A stretch of DNA of 64,000 nucleotides from Patiria pectinifera (lineage: Eukaryota; Echinodermata; Asteroidea; Valvatida; Asterinidae). The notes beneath the pieces are model-generated. The model was not told where the DNA came from. It was given only the letters and a program-made list of their open reading frames with translations, and searched no databases. Below are positions 12,323 through 24,250 of the stretch, piece by piece (the first letter of the stretch is position 1; each line of letters starts with the position of its first letter). Location: positions 62,001 through 126,000 of the forward strand of contig CM057136.1 of assembly GCA_029964075.1 (NCBI GenBank), read 5' to 3'. The translations under genes and the position numbers were made by a program.

Positions 12323-14317
12323 TATATCCATCTCAACGTGAAATTAAATAAGCAGAGCTACTAATATGACGACTAATAATTGTGAAAGATTGAATAAAAT
12401 ATTTTGGGAAAACAAATCCTGTGCAGTGGCTTCGCTTCCTTGCCTTTGAATTTAGTTTTCTGACACACTAATGTTCAGCTTACATTGTCACCTGATTGCA
12501 TTGATCCTCAGGATATTGTAACTCATGTTGCTGATCACGTGATGCGGATGAGCAACATGAACCACCTGACCGAATCTGTCTCCGCACTGGAATGCACAGA
12601 AATGCCGCCGAAGCGCAAACAAAGATGGCGGCGATGACGAGAAGACTGGCGAAATAGCTCCCAGTGACATCAAACAGTGAACCTGACAACAAAGCAAGAG
12701 AACAAAAATACGAATAGACGCACTTACTAACACAAATCGAGAAGAACAATCAGTGGTTCGTGTCGTGCTTGAACTCGAGCTCATGATCTTCAGTCAGAGT
12801 CAAAAACACCGGTCAAAAACCGAGCCCTGTTTATCTGCGTCAGATTCCGTAACACGTGGGCTCAAATTCAGTCTTGGACTCAGGCATATGGACTCGAGAC
12901 AAGTTCAAATTATAATTAAGAAACAACTGGTTTAGTTAAAACAAGGAAGGCTTAAAAGAGTGAAATAAAAGTGCCAAAAATTACTGTTATAGTTATTACA
13001 ATTAGCAACTCGAGCCTGAGCCTAGTCATGTCAAACTGCTTAAGTTTAGTTCGTACCCATTTGATTTAGAAATTGTAGCTTGCGCGAATAATTCTGCAGC
13101 TTCAGATGGAGCCGAAGCCAAAGACGAGAACGAGGTTTCGAAAATCCCAATATTACAGTACTGTACCTGATAATGGAGCACTGACTAGGATCCCGAACCC
13201 CGGTGGAACCAAAGTTAGAACCATGACGGTACTGGGTCCATACTTCTCCAAGAACAATTCTGCGCCCGCGGCATACAGTACTCCATACGCTCCCGATCGC
13301 AGAAAACCAGATGCTGAAACAGATGTGGTGTTTAAGTCTTATTATAAAACCCTTCGGTTTTTTTTATACCAGTGATTGGGTGTAGAAAGACCGTGGACCT
13401 TAGATAGCAATAAGAACAAATCAGATGTCCTCGGTAAGAAATTTTGTCAGAAATGGTCCACAGTAGTGATTTCCATAGTGCAATTGGGAAAAATTATATT
13501 CGAAGAAATAGCAACAAGAAAAGTATTACACAGAGGTCCTCGCAAGTGATTTTGTCATTTTGATTGGGAAGTCATGTTATTTGATTGTTAACTTTCAATC
13601 CTTCAGCGACGATTACGTCAGGGATTCCTGAGCCTTTTAATGAATACAAATAAAGCTCTTATCACAATGCTTTTCCTTCAAGTCAGGTATTTACAGAAAA
13701 ATTTAAGGTAAAACGGAGGTTGAACACTTAAAACACTCACCTATTGCAATCGGCATTATTGCAGCGAACGTTTTGACAATGGTCATCAATCCCAGAGGAA
13801 CGGCTGCAAGAAGACACGAGGAGACTACGACATACAGATACTTGAATGGCAGACGACCTCCTAGCAACGCAACGAGCAGTTTCCCGCCAATTTCCCCACC
13901 GGCGAAGCCCATAATGACGTAGGAGATCTGGTTGCTATGGAGATTGAGGCCGTCCATGTAACTGGCCTGCATCAGGAGGGGCGGAGATTGTTAAATCCAA
14001 ATGCACTTGTCACAAGTTTGCATTGGTTGTTTTCTCTAAAGAATTCATTTTGTCATGCGCACTTTAGTAAACAGTAAATAGGTACCACGGAAGGTTAATG
14101 CACAATTTTGGTGGAAAATGGACAATCCCGTGTGATTTCTTTAGTTGAGGAATGCACAAGATTTTTTAAATGGCTGTAAATATGCTACTTACAAAATTGA
14201 TGTCGAAAAATGTCCATCCCAAGAACGTGAGGAAATTGGCAACAGACCACAACCATAACTCCAGACTTTGCATCATTCTCCACACTTCACACCAATCGCG
14301 CTTGGTATTTGAACCCT

Positions 14318-14369
14318 TTACTACACGAGAACAAAGAAATGTCTCCACAGGAATACAAATTTCAGAATG
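14318..14369. mobile_element. 52-bp MITE end fragment inside transporter exon 3
   Basis: The sequence from TTACTACACGAGAACAAAG to ATTTCAGAATGG is nearly the same as the right end of the MITE at 9984-10316. Copy 2 of the gene lacks it and is in frame there. 52 is not a multiple of three, so it disables copy 1. Confidence 0.8.
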
Positions 14370-15444
14370 GGTGGTTTGACACGATGGCGTCATCTAGCAG
14401 CTCAGTCCTTTCCTTTCCCTCGTTCTCCTGTTTACAACTCTCGTCGGCCCGTTCCCGTTCCCGTTCCCATTCCCGCACGTTTTGCATATCGTGTTCATTC
14501 TGTTCCGTGTCCTCGGATCTATTTTGCCGCGGGAAGATGTCCTCTGTAGTCGGGGGATCGGTCAGAAGCAATCCGTCGGCGACGCCCACCACAAATATCC
14601 CCCCGCTGAGAACTCTCAGTGCATTGCGCCACCCATAGTAAGTTATAAGTACCGTCAGTAATGGGCTGAAGGCGAGCAAACCTGCACGTTGGAAGCAACC
14701 AAATAAAATTCACTTTCTTAAAAAAAGATGTACCTTCTCCCAATGAATTGTGTTATTTGAAAATCCATACCCGGTTTTATTTGATGATTCCCCCCCCCCC
14801 AAAAAAAACCCACACAATTGTGGCATCTTCTTCTTCATTAATTTTTTTATTTTGTTTATAATCATTGGATATTTAAATCGAATACTAAAGTCAAATTTGA
14901 TTGTACACAAGCGGATTTGTCAAAATATATATACAAAATGTTCAATTCCATCCACATACCGCCCGTGGATCCCAACAAAGCGATTGCACTCGCACGGGCA
15001 AAGTTGCCTTTCGCAAACCATTCCAGCAACAGTTGAAGCGATGAATGAAGCGCGAGATTGGCGCCAACACCCGATAGGACTCCGTACGTTATGTAGGCGT
15101 ATCCCAGGGCCGGTACGAATGACGTCGTCAACAGTCCTGTGCAGTACAACACGAGCCCAATCAGCGTGACTGCCCTCTTGCTTAGCCTCTGCTCGAGCAG
15201 AACGGTGACGGGACTGAAGAGTCGGGCTAAGGCGGCCGATAAAGACCCCAACCAACCTGTCAATGGCAATTATGTTTACAAAGAATTTGCATAATAAAAG
15301 AAGATACATGAACATACGACTCCAAGACACATCGTCGTCCCAAATTAGATGCCCTTTTGGTCACTAAAATACTTGACTTTTTTTCTTTTTCAATTTAGCT
15401 CCAAAGAAAATTAACGCATATCAATTATATGTCAGTTTCTAAAG

Positions 15445-16048
15445 TAAGACCCTTTTACACAGGGCTGCGACCTTTGTACCAGCTATGAACGACCAAAATG
15501 GCCAGGACGCTCAATGGTCGCTTAAACCCACAAAATCCTGTTTCTATGTAACTGCTCCAGCGTTCTTTGTGCCTCCATTGAACCACCAAAACTTCAATTT
15601 TCGGGCATTTTCATGTCAAGCTACGAGCGACCTGTGCGTCCACTTAGCCACTTGCCTGCCTCCCCTGTGCTTCCCCTGTGCAACCTACGGCAACCAAAGC
15701 CGAAATGGAGGCACATCGACCACCACAGTCATCGTTCAATGCACGCAATTGGTCGGCCAAAGGAGGCACAAGGGAGGCAGAAGCATATCACCCAGATTGA
15801 CGGTAAAATTTGCAACAGAACGGATCTATTACGTGGCGACCATTGGACGACCATTGTGCATCCATCCAAATTTTCAAACATTTACGGCGACCATGGAAAC
15901 CATGGCGATGTCTGAACATCCTGTGTACCACCTTTGAACGACCTAGGCAACCATTCGGCCTCCTTTGAGCCTCCAACGGCGACCTGACTAGTTTTATGGT
16001 CGCATAAGGGAGGCCCAAAAGCCGCAACCCTGTGTAAAGGGGGTCTAA
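15445..16048. mobile_element. TIR element in intron 1 of SLC16-like copy 1
   Basis: Left end AAGACCCTTTTACACAGGG and right end CCCTGTGTAAAGGGGGTCTA are inverted. The interior repeats short CGACC/GGTCGC and GAGGCA words in both orientations. The same element is at 25477-26078, so it inserted before the duplication. Both copies contain a 150-residue open frame, which I regard as chance conserved by recency. No transposase. Confidence 0.7.
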
Positions 16049-16444
16049 GAGAATTCAAGAGGCTGACACAAAATCAAATTTGTTTGACACCTTTTCCAAT
16101 ACTAAGACCAAACCTAAATACTTTATCATCAAGCCTGATGGGTCATTTCGTCCGAACAAAACGCTCTTAAAGAGAGAGAGGATTTAATGTTTGTGTGCCT
16201 TGCTGCTTGGATGTTAAAAGAAAACAAAATTGGATTTGTACCTGTTATTGTCGCAGTGGACTCGAATTCGCCCTGAAGACTCAAATACAATATGCTGAAA
16301 TTGAACATTGGTCCAAGAACGAGGAAATACAGCGTGAATGTTGCCAGCGTGATCACCCAATGCCACCGTCGGAGACAGGTTTGTAGGATGGCCATTGCTG
16401 CTTTCGCGTCAGTCGTCAGATGTTGTCTCTTCGTGGTAGTACAA

Positions 16445-17270
16445 AAGACGGCCCATATAGTTTAGGTTCATTGAACACCAACGAGCACAGCGCCGCATTC
16501 ATAGTCCTCATTTTATACGGCAAGTTGTGTGTCTATATAACTTGTATAGCCTAGTCGCACAAAAACCATACAATCACGGTAACATCACTGCGAGGTCAAA
16601 CTTTGTGTGCGCGAAACATATATTAGTACTTTGACAGTTCAAGGTAAATTATTGCTGGCATTTTCTCGTTGTATTTATCGCATATACATGTGGCCTCAAT
16701 TTAAGTCGAACATTTAATGCAATTGTTCATTTCTCCATTCAAAGGAACAACTTTAATTGTGATCATCTATAAACTTCAAAAACAAGTCTTAATGCTTTTA
16801 AAACTGTAAGATTTAAGAACTGTAATTATGATCAGAAAAATATTAGAGCGATGACTAGACTTTTTTAACTTTCAGAAAACGCGCTTCTAGAGTAAAGTTT
16901 TTAGGTTTTTAAAAGGGTTAGCCGATAGTGTTAATAATTTGGGGCAGTGAGAGAATAAAGGGAGGAGTGGGGGAGAAACACTAAGCTAGAAGAACACCCA
17001 TTCGTTAAAAATATAACAAAAAAGTGGAGATTTGTTGGACCAGGCCCCCCATAGAACTGCGCCAGAAATAATTTAGAACAATGCTAGTTGTAGAGATTTG
17101 TTTTAGGGAAAACAAAAAATGATTCAATTAGTTTCCACGTAATATTGTACGCTTTAGCGTGGATTAAACCGTCACTCGTAACTGCCACTGGTATACAAAA
17201 AAGGGCTTTTTTTTAACCCCCAAATGACACTTAAAATAACCCCTCAAAACAATGTCACTTGTTAAACAAA
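16445..17270. other. Spacer between the duplication units
   Basis: Unique in this window. There is no exon, RNA gene or element end that I can support; it is A+T-rich with a poly-T tract near 17206. Confidence 0.5.
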
Positions 17271-17275
17271 AAAGA

Positions 17276-17310
17276 GCAGCATGAGGTTTGAAGTGATTGG
17301 CTGCTATTAG
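17276..17310 (+). pseudogene. Orphan tail of the discoidin last exon
   Basis: Repeats the final codons of discoidin gene 1 (CSMRFEVIGCY and TAG) and then its 3' UTR. There is no upstream part of the exon and no acceptor, so it is a truncated duplicate that marks the left breakpoint of duplication unit 2. The matching source is 7707-7741. Confidence 0.85.
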
Positions 17311-17795
17311 TCAGACTCATTACATTGCCGACGAGTGAGTCAAGTGATTTCAACGACAAAAGGTAGCTCTGTCGTAGAACAAAACGAAAATATTCATGCT
17401 TGTAAATTCCGGCTCTACTCAAAATTATTCGGTAGTTTGAATGAAATTTGATGAATATTATAAGCTCTTTTTTTTTAATTTGTGAATCTATATTTCTGAT
17501 GCTCTTAAAATGCATACTGGTGAAATCGTTAGTCAAGGTGTACGTATAGATAATTAGCTGATTGGTAAGACTTTTATAGAGTGAAAGCAAACCCTGGGAG
17601 TATACTTTAAAAAGAAAGGCAAATCTCCAGGGAAATCTGGACAGTCGTACAGCAAGGTTGCTTTTTCCTGTGTACTTGAAGGACTTGAATGACAACGAAT
17701 AAGAGAAATTTTATGTACGAATTTAAGAAAGAAATATGCTCGTTATAAAAAATGAAGAATTATTATGTGTTAGTTGCTAGAAGGTACGGTGTGTC

Positions 17796-17797
<2 letters not shown>

Positions 17798-17826
<29 letters not shown>
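17798..17826. repeat. (AAT)n microsatellite, unit 2
   Basis: About nine to ten AAT units, directly followed by sequence that in unit 1 lies about 1.5 kb further on. The deletion joint is inside the simple repeat. Confidence 0.8.
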
Positions 17827-17947
17827 CGGCATTTAAGAACGCTCTTTTTAGTAAACTAAATCAGAGCGCTTACAAATAATGAACAATTAAAGTAAATAAA
17901 TAATTTAAGTTAAATAATAAAAACAGGTAGCATAGACAATGAATTGA

Positions 17948-18939
17948 TTATTGGTGGAATAAATTGGTCTTGATCAGTTTCTTGAATTGCTCGAGAGATT
18001 TGGCATTTTGAATGGAAAAGGGCAGACTATTCCACTCCTTCGCTGCACTGAGGAAAGTGTATCCAGGAGGAGTGCACTCACCTATGACAACGGGGTCATC
18101 TTCGTACAGCCAACTCTCAGTGATTGCAATGATGTCTATGTAATGCAGGCGCGGTTCTACGGGGGGCTGGGGGGGGGGCTTTAGCCCCCCCCCCCACAAT
18201 TTTGTCTAGCCCCCCAAAAATAAATTCCTTAAAAAAAATTGCATTAGCAAAAAGAAGGATTGTGATGTACGTGCGAACGGTCTCCCCCTTAAAGAAATAG
18301 TCGTGACAAGGGTGCCTTAGTTAATATAGTGTGAATGATTTTAGGTTTTTATTGGCGCTCCCCATTGAAAATATGGCATGGGCCCCCCCCCCCCCCCTCC
18401 TCCTATTGATTTTCGGAGGCCTAAGTGTCTGGAAAAAATAACCGGTCTACATTTCAGCACGCCTCCCTGAAAAAAAAAATCTGGATCCACCCTGCTAACC
18501 CCCCAAAAATATTGGTTCTAGAACCGCGCCTGATGTCATGTTCTACAATGTAGTCACATGTGGAAAGTGACTTGTTCCTGAGGGAGTGGGCATTCCAAAC
18601 ACAAATTCTGGAATTGAGTTCATTTGTGTTGTGGTCCTGTTTTGGGATGTATCGTAGGTTTTCATGATTGACGCCGCGCAGTTGGTTGGCTCTGTGACCG
18701 ATAACACGGCAAGATGACACAACCTGAATTTGGCGTTGCTTCCTTTTCCCAGCACGCTTACCTCTGTGAGACCTGTGTTTTCGTGACAATCCAAGATATT
18801 TAATGTTTGTCCATATGACATCAGGCAGCTTCTGAGCTGACTGTAAGTAAACATTATCCTGCTGGACTCGCAAAAGAAAGGATCTGTCATAAACCAAACG
18901 ATTACTAGCATGCAGTTTCTGAGCAATGACTACCTTCAA
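17948..18939 (-). mobile_element. Internally deleted LINE remnant, unit 2
   Basis: Same element as 9857-10790, here without the MITE. The minus strand reads the endonuclease opening (ICVWNAHSLRNKS, DIIAITESWLYEDDPVVIGE) joined in one frame through CTPPGYTF to the reverse-transcriptase tail (SAAKEWNSLPF...TNLFHQ and stop at 17948), which shows the internal deletion without other damage at the joint. It is split at 18146-18532 by a hAT-type insert. Confidence 0.7.
18146..18532. mobile_element. hAT-type element, unit-2-specific insertion
   Basis: Ends CAGGCGCGGTTCTA and TAGAACCGCGCCTG are inverted repeats. Flanks are ATGTAATG (18138-18145) and ATGTCATG (18533-18540), an 8-bp target duplication with one mismatch. 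Unit 1 has the empty site GATGTCTATGTCATGTTC. The 387-bp interior has long G and C runs and no reading frame, so it is non-autonomous. Confidence 0.85.
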
Positions 18940-21900
18940 GATTGTCCTGGGATGTCCAGCGTAACTGGCCCTGGGTTAGGGTTTACATCCCCAGAAAGAA
19001 GTAGTTTTGACTGGAATGTTGAAAAACAGTTGGAATAATAGTGGAATCGTGACCCAAGAATGTGTACTTTGGTTGTGTATGCAGTTTCTTGTGCACTATG
19101 TCGAGACTCAAGTTCCAGTGAAGAGCAGTATCAGCAGTTAATGTGTCACTGTGTCTACAGAGAATTAGTATGGGAGAAATTATTATCCTGAAAATTTGTA
19201 ATTCGGAAAAAAGCATTTGAGAAACACTCGCTCTATTTATTTCATATTAAGCCCAAATCTGGGGGTGGATGCAGCCCCTGAGCTGCTGATTTATGCTATG
19301 ATACTAGTAAAATGGGGCCCAAAGAAAAGAAAAGGAATTCTAAAGTTCCTATATTCTCAAATAGTGTTATAGAATGGCGGGGAAAGCATCGTAGATTTCA
19401 CAATTTTCAGGGCGGGGGGGGGGGGGGGGAATGCCCCGGACCCCCAGCAGTCACAACCTCTTCACACACCCCCTTAACATTACCCCCACGTTTCCTGAAT
19501 GCTGGATCCGCCCGTGAAGCTGTTTGTATTAGCAAATGTATGAGTCAAAAGACTTTTATCAAGGGTACGCCATCTTGAAAATCAACGCGAGGCATAACGC
19601 AAACAAACATGGCGGCCTAACTATTGTGTGCAGTGAACGAGTGACTCTTGCAATATTACAGCAGATTGACATTCTTATAAATGGATGGATAGCTCAATTC
19701 CCCGCAACATCAATCAGCATAGGCAGGTCACGTCTTATTGTATTTTGAAGCAGGATCTGATAAATATAAAGCCCAAAACAAGTGGCCAGACTGAAGTTTC
19801 CGTGTCTGAGTATAATATGCGTAATTAGCACCGCCGTCAGATCAGAGAAACGATCAAGACTTTTTCTGAGCTGAACAAGCATCTGTTTTATTTTTCGTGT
19901 TGTCAAAAAGTAGAGAAAGTGAATATGCTTTGTCGTGACTTTTAGTGTAGCCGATACATGTGCATGTACAATTATGCCAACGTGCGCTTTAAAGGTGGCA
20001 CATATATGTTCATTCATTGAATGAGGTATTTTATAATATATATAAGTAAAGTACTTCAAGTTACTGCTTAGACTGTTTTGGCCAACATAACACACACAAA
20101 AAGTGACCTGAGATTGAATTGATGGCATGGTATCTTTGTAATTCCTTTTTTTCCTACCCCAAATTATGAAATGTATCCCTGCTCCCATAATTTTGTCTCC
20201 TGATTAGACGAGAGTGCATCACGTGGTGATGCACTGTACCGTCCATTCTATTCACGAATATTAATGGCGATAAAACGATCGAGACAAACTAAAATAATGG
20301 ATGTGTGCCCAAAATCAGTGGCGTAAATCCGTGTCGACGAGTGGTGGGAATGGGGGATGACCAGACCGCAAAATCATGAAATTGCCCGCCGTGGAAATGG
20401 GAGGGGGGGGGGGGGCAGGCATCACGATATTCTAGGGGGCGCTGTTCATGAAATTGACATTGAATATATGCAAACAGGTTTTATTTATATCCATCTCAAC
20501 GTGAAATTAAATAAGCAGAGCTACTTATATGACGACTAATAATTGTGAAAGATTGAATAAAATATTTTGGGAAAACAAATCTTGTGTAGTGGCTTCGCTT
20601 CCTTGCCTTTGAATTTAGTTTTCTGACACACTAATGTTCAGCTTTCATTGTCACCTGATTGCATTGATCCTCAGGATATTGTAACTCATGTTGCTGATCA
20701 CGTGATGCGGTTGAGCAACATGAACCACCTGACCGAATCTGTCTCCGCACTGGAATGCACAGAAATGCCGCCGAAGCGCAAACAAAGATGGCGGCGATGA
20801 CGAGAAGACTGGCGAAATAGCTCCCAGTGACATCAAACAGTGAACCTGACAACAAAGCAAGAGAACAAAAATACGAATAGACGTGTTACTAACACAAATC
20901 GAGAAGAACAATCAGTGGTTCATGTCGGGCTTGAACTCGAGCTCATGATCTTCAGTCAGAGTCAAAAACACCGGTCAAAAACCGAGCCCTGTTTATCTGC
21001 GTCAGATTCCGTAACACGTGAATAATTCTGCAGCTTGAGAAGGAGCCGAAGCCATACACGAGAACGAGGTTTCGAAAATCCCAATGTTACAATACTGTAC
21101 CTGATAAAGGAGCACTGACTAGGATCCCGAGCCCCGGTGGAACCAAAGTTAGAACCATGACGGTACTTGGTCCATGGACTTCTCCAAGAACAATTCTGCG
21201 CCCGCGGCATACAGTACTCCATACGCTCCCGATCGCAGAAAACCAGATGCTGAAACAGATGTGGTGTTTAAGTCTTAATATAAAACCCTTCGGTTTTTTT
21301 ATACCAGTGATTGGGTGTAGAAAGATCGTGGACCTTAGATAGCAATAAGAATAAATCAGATGTCCTCGGTAAGAAATTTTGTCAGAAATGGTCCACAGTA
21401 GTGCAATTTGGAAAAATTATATCCGAAGATAGCAAAAAAAAAAGTATTACACAGAGGTCCTCGGTGGGAAATATTGTCCAAAATGGTCCTCGCAAGTGAT
21501 TTTGCCATTTTGTTTGGGAAGTCATGTTATTTGAGTGTTAACTTTCAATCCTTCAGTAACGATTACGTCAGGGATTCCTGAGCCTTTTAATGAATACATG
21601 AAAACCTCACCTACTGCAATCGGCATTATTGCAGCGAACGTTTTGACAATGGTCATCAATCCCAGAGGAACGGCTGCAAGAAGACACGAGGAGACTACGA
21701 CATACAGATACTTGAATGGCAGACGACCTCCTAGCAACGCAATGAGCAGTTTCCCGCCAATTTCCCCACCGGCGAAGCCCATAATGACGTATGAGATCTG
21801 GTTGCTATGGAGATTGAGGCCGTCCATGTAACTGGCCTGCATCAGGAGGGGCGGAGATTGTTAAATCCAAATGCACTTGTCACAAGTTTGCATTGGTTGT

Positions 21901-23270
21901 TTTCTCTAAAGAATTCATCTTGTCATGCGCACTTTAGTAAACAGTAAATAGGTACCACGGAAGGTTAATGCACAATTTTGGTGGAAAATGGACAATCCCG
22001 TGTGATTTCTTTAGTTGAGGAATGCACAAAGATTTTTTAAATGGCTGTAAATATGCTACTTACAAAATTGATGTCGAAAAATGTCCATCCCAAGAGCGTG
22101 AGGAAATTGGCAACAGACCACAACCATAACTCCAGACTTTGCATCATTCTCCACACTTCACACCAATCGCGCTTGGTATTTGAACCCTCGTGGTTTGACA
22201 CGATGGCGTCATCTAGCACCTCAGTCCTTTCCTTTCCCTCGTTCTCCTGTTTACAACTCTCGTCGGCCCGTTCCCGTTCCCGTTCCCATTCCCGTACGTT
22301 TTGCATATCGTGTTCATTCTGTTCCGTGTCCTCGGATCTATTTTGCCGCGGGAAGATGTCCTCTGTAGTCGGGGGATCGGTCAGAAGCAATCCGTCGGCG
22401 ACGCCCACCACAAATATCCCCCCGCTGAGAACTCTCAGTGCATTGCGCCACCCATAGTAAGTTATAAGTACCGTCAGTAATGGGCTGAAGGCGAGCAAAC
22501 CTGCACGTTGGAAGCAACCAAATAAAATTCACTTTCTTAAAAAAAGATGTACCTTCTCCCAATGAATTGTGATATTTGAAAATCCATACCCGGTTTTATT
22601 TGATAATTCCCCCCCCAAAAAAAACCCCACACAATTGTGGCATCTTCTTCTTCATTAATTTTTTTATTTTGTTTATAATCATTGGATATTTAAATCGAAT
22701 ACTTAAGTCAAATTTGATTGTACAGAAGCGGATTTGTCAAAATATATATACAAAATGTTCAATTCCATCCACATACCGCCCGTGGATCCCAACAAAGCGA
22801 TTGCACTCGCACGGGCAAAGTTGCCTTTCGCAAACCATTCCAGCAACAGTTGAAGCGATGAATGAAGCGCGAGATTGGCGCCAACACCCGATAGGACTCC
22901 GTACGTTATGTAGGCGTAGCCCAGGGCCGGTACGAATGACGTCGTCAACAGTCCTGTGCAGTACAACACGAGCCCAATCAGCGTGACTGCCCTCTTGCTT
23001 AGCCTCTGCTCGAGCAGAACGGTGACGGGACTGAAGAGTCGGGCTAAGGCGGCCGATAAAGACCCCAATCAACCTGTCAATGGCAATTATGTTGCACACA
23101 AAATGTTTACAAAGAATTTGCATAATTACAGAAGATACATGAACATACGACTCCAAGACACATCGTCGTCCCAAATTAGATGCCCTTTTGGTCACTAAAA
23201 TACTTGACTTTTTTTCTTTTTCAATTCAGCTCCAAAGAAAATTAACGCATATCTATATATATAAGAGAGA

Positions 23271-24250
23271 AGTTTACTCGGCCTGCGAGACGATGTTTGC
23301 TCATGAAAGGATCCGAGACCGCGGGCTCACGCGGCGCCAAAATCGCTCCACGTCCGTGGAAAAATGCGGAGGGTGTCTTCCGCCGGGTCGGACGCTTCGG
23401 GTCGTCCTTATTTTCCCGTACGGACCGGCGATCCGTTTCGTCGATTTTTCGTGACTGCATTTTGCACAGGAATTTGCCGTCGTGTGCGCTCTCACGTTGA
23501 CTGCCTGGCCGCCCCCTGTGCTGGCTTTTCTGCGTGTCCAGACTGTGCGAGGTCAGCGAGGTCAACGTAGGGGTTTGGTTTACGTGTTCTACTCGGCCGT
23601 ACTGCAAAAGCGTTCACCAAACGTTAGTATGGGGTGACCTTGGCAAAATATTTTTTCTCCATGGTGCGTGGCCACCAAGTGTTCCAATCTTTCCTGTGCT
23701 TTGCTTGCCGCCCCTGCGCCGAGTGCAACGAATACTCAGAAGGACTACACATTAGTATGCCTTGCGCGGTCTGACCAATCGAAAGTCTACACTGCGTGGT
23801 ACTTCCCGGCTATGCGTAAAACCGTCACTGGCAACGCGTACTGCAGCCTGCTCCACACGCTGGAAACGAGGTTGGGTCTACGGTGCTCGCTATTTGAAGC
23901 GCAAGCATGTGACGTCGCGTGATAGAGTGCTGTTGCTTCCATAATGTGTTTACAGCCCCATGCTTCCACCACCAAGGCTGAGCGTTGTGAGTTCGCTGCC
24001 CGCCACGTATAATATTCAGTGTCGCGTTATAATTTGGGGGGCCTGTTTGGGATCATCGAAGGATCGATGCATTGCTTCAAATGTCGCGATCTTAAACGCA
24101 GTCACGAAAAACAATCGACGAAAAAGTGTCCAACCCGGCGGAAGACACCCTCCACATTTTCCCACGGACTTGGAGCCATTTTGGCGTCGCGGGAGACCGC
24201 GGTCTCGGCTCCTTTCAGGAGCAAACATTTCTCGGAGGCCGAGTAAAACT
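23271..24250. mobile_element. CpG-rich foldback element in intron 1 of SLC16-like copy 2
   Basis: About 180 bp at the left (AGTTTACTCGGCC... GGAGGGTGTCTTCCGCCGGG...TTTCGTGACTGC) returns as its reverse complement at the right (GCAGTCACGAAAAACAATCG ... GGCCGAGTAAAACT). The unit-1 homologue lacks it, so it arrived after the duplication or was lost from unit 1. The interior has no convincing coding sequence; the open frames on both strands are by-products of high G+C content. Confidence 0.75.

Larger units (their letters stand above)
12480..16395 (-). pseudogene. SLC16-like (monocarboxylate transporter family) gene, copy 1
   Basis: Six minus-strand exons form a twelve-helix major-facilitator protein: 16242-16395 (start ATG, helix 1), 14960-15256 (helices 2-5), 14193-14681 (helix 6, long charged cytoplasmic loop, helix 7), 13741-13966, 13167-13313 and 12480-12682 (last helices, stop TAA). 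Intron phases are 1,1,0,1,1 and all borders are GT/AG. The second SLC16 signature is recognisable at the end of exon 2 (WFAKGNFARASAIALLGSTG); the N-terminal DG.W.W signature is reduced to WHWV. Compared with copy 2, exon 3 carries a 52-bp insertion (14318-14369) that shifts the frame and leads to a stop after VSNHPF, inside the loop between helices 6 and 7. The other five exons are open, and exon 2 keeps the Trp codon that is a stop in copy 2. Without the insert the protein would be about 487 residues, normal for the family. Substrate cannot be read from sequence. Confidence 0.8.
7705..16440. repeat. Tandem segmental duplication, unit 1
   Basis: This stretch is repeated in direct orientation at 17276-26468. 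Homology begins inside the last exon of discoidin gene 1, crosses its 3' UTR, the (AAT)n tract, a LINE remnant and the whole SLC16-like gene, and stops just upstream of that gene's first exon. Unit 2 lacks the equivalent of about 8240-9730. The two copies are visually very similar over long runs but differ by several private insertions, described separately. Confidence 0.85.

Noticed and set aside
15485-15937. 150-residue open frame, repeated at 25517-25969
   Set aside because: It lies inside a TIR element, has no domain, and is shared because the two copies are recent duplicates.
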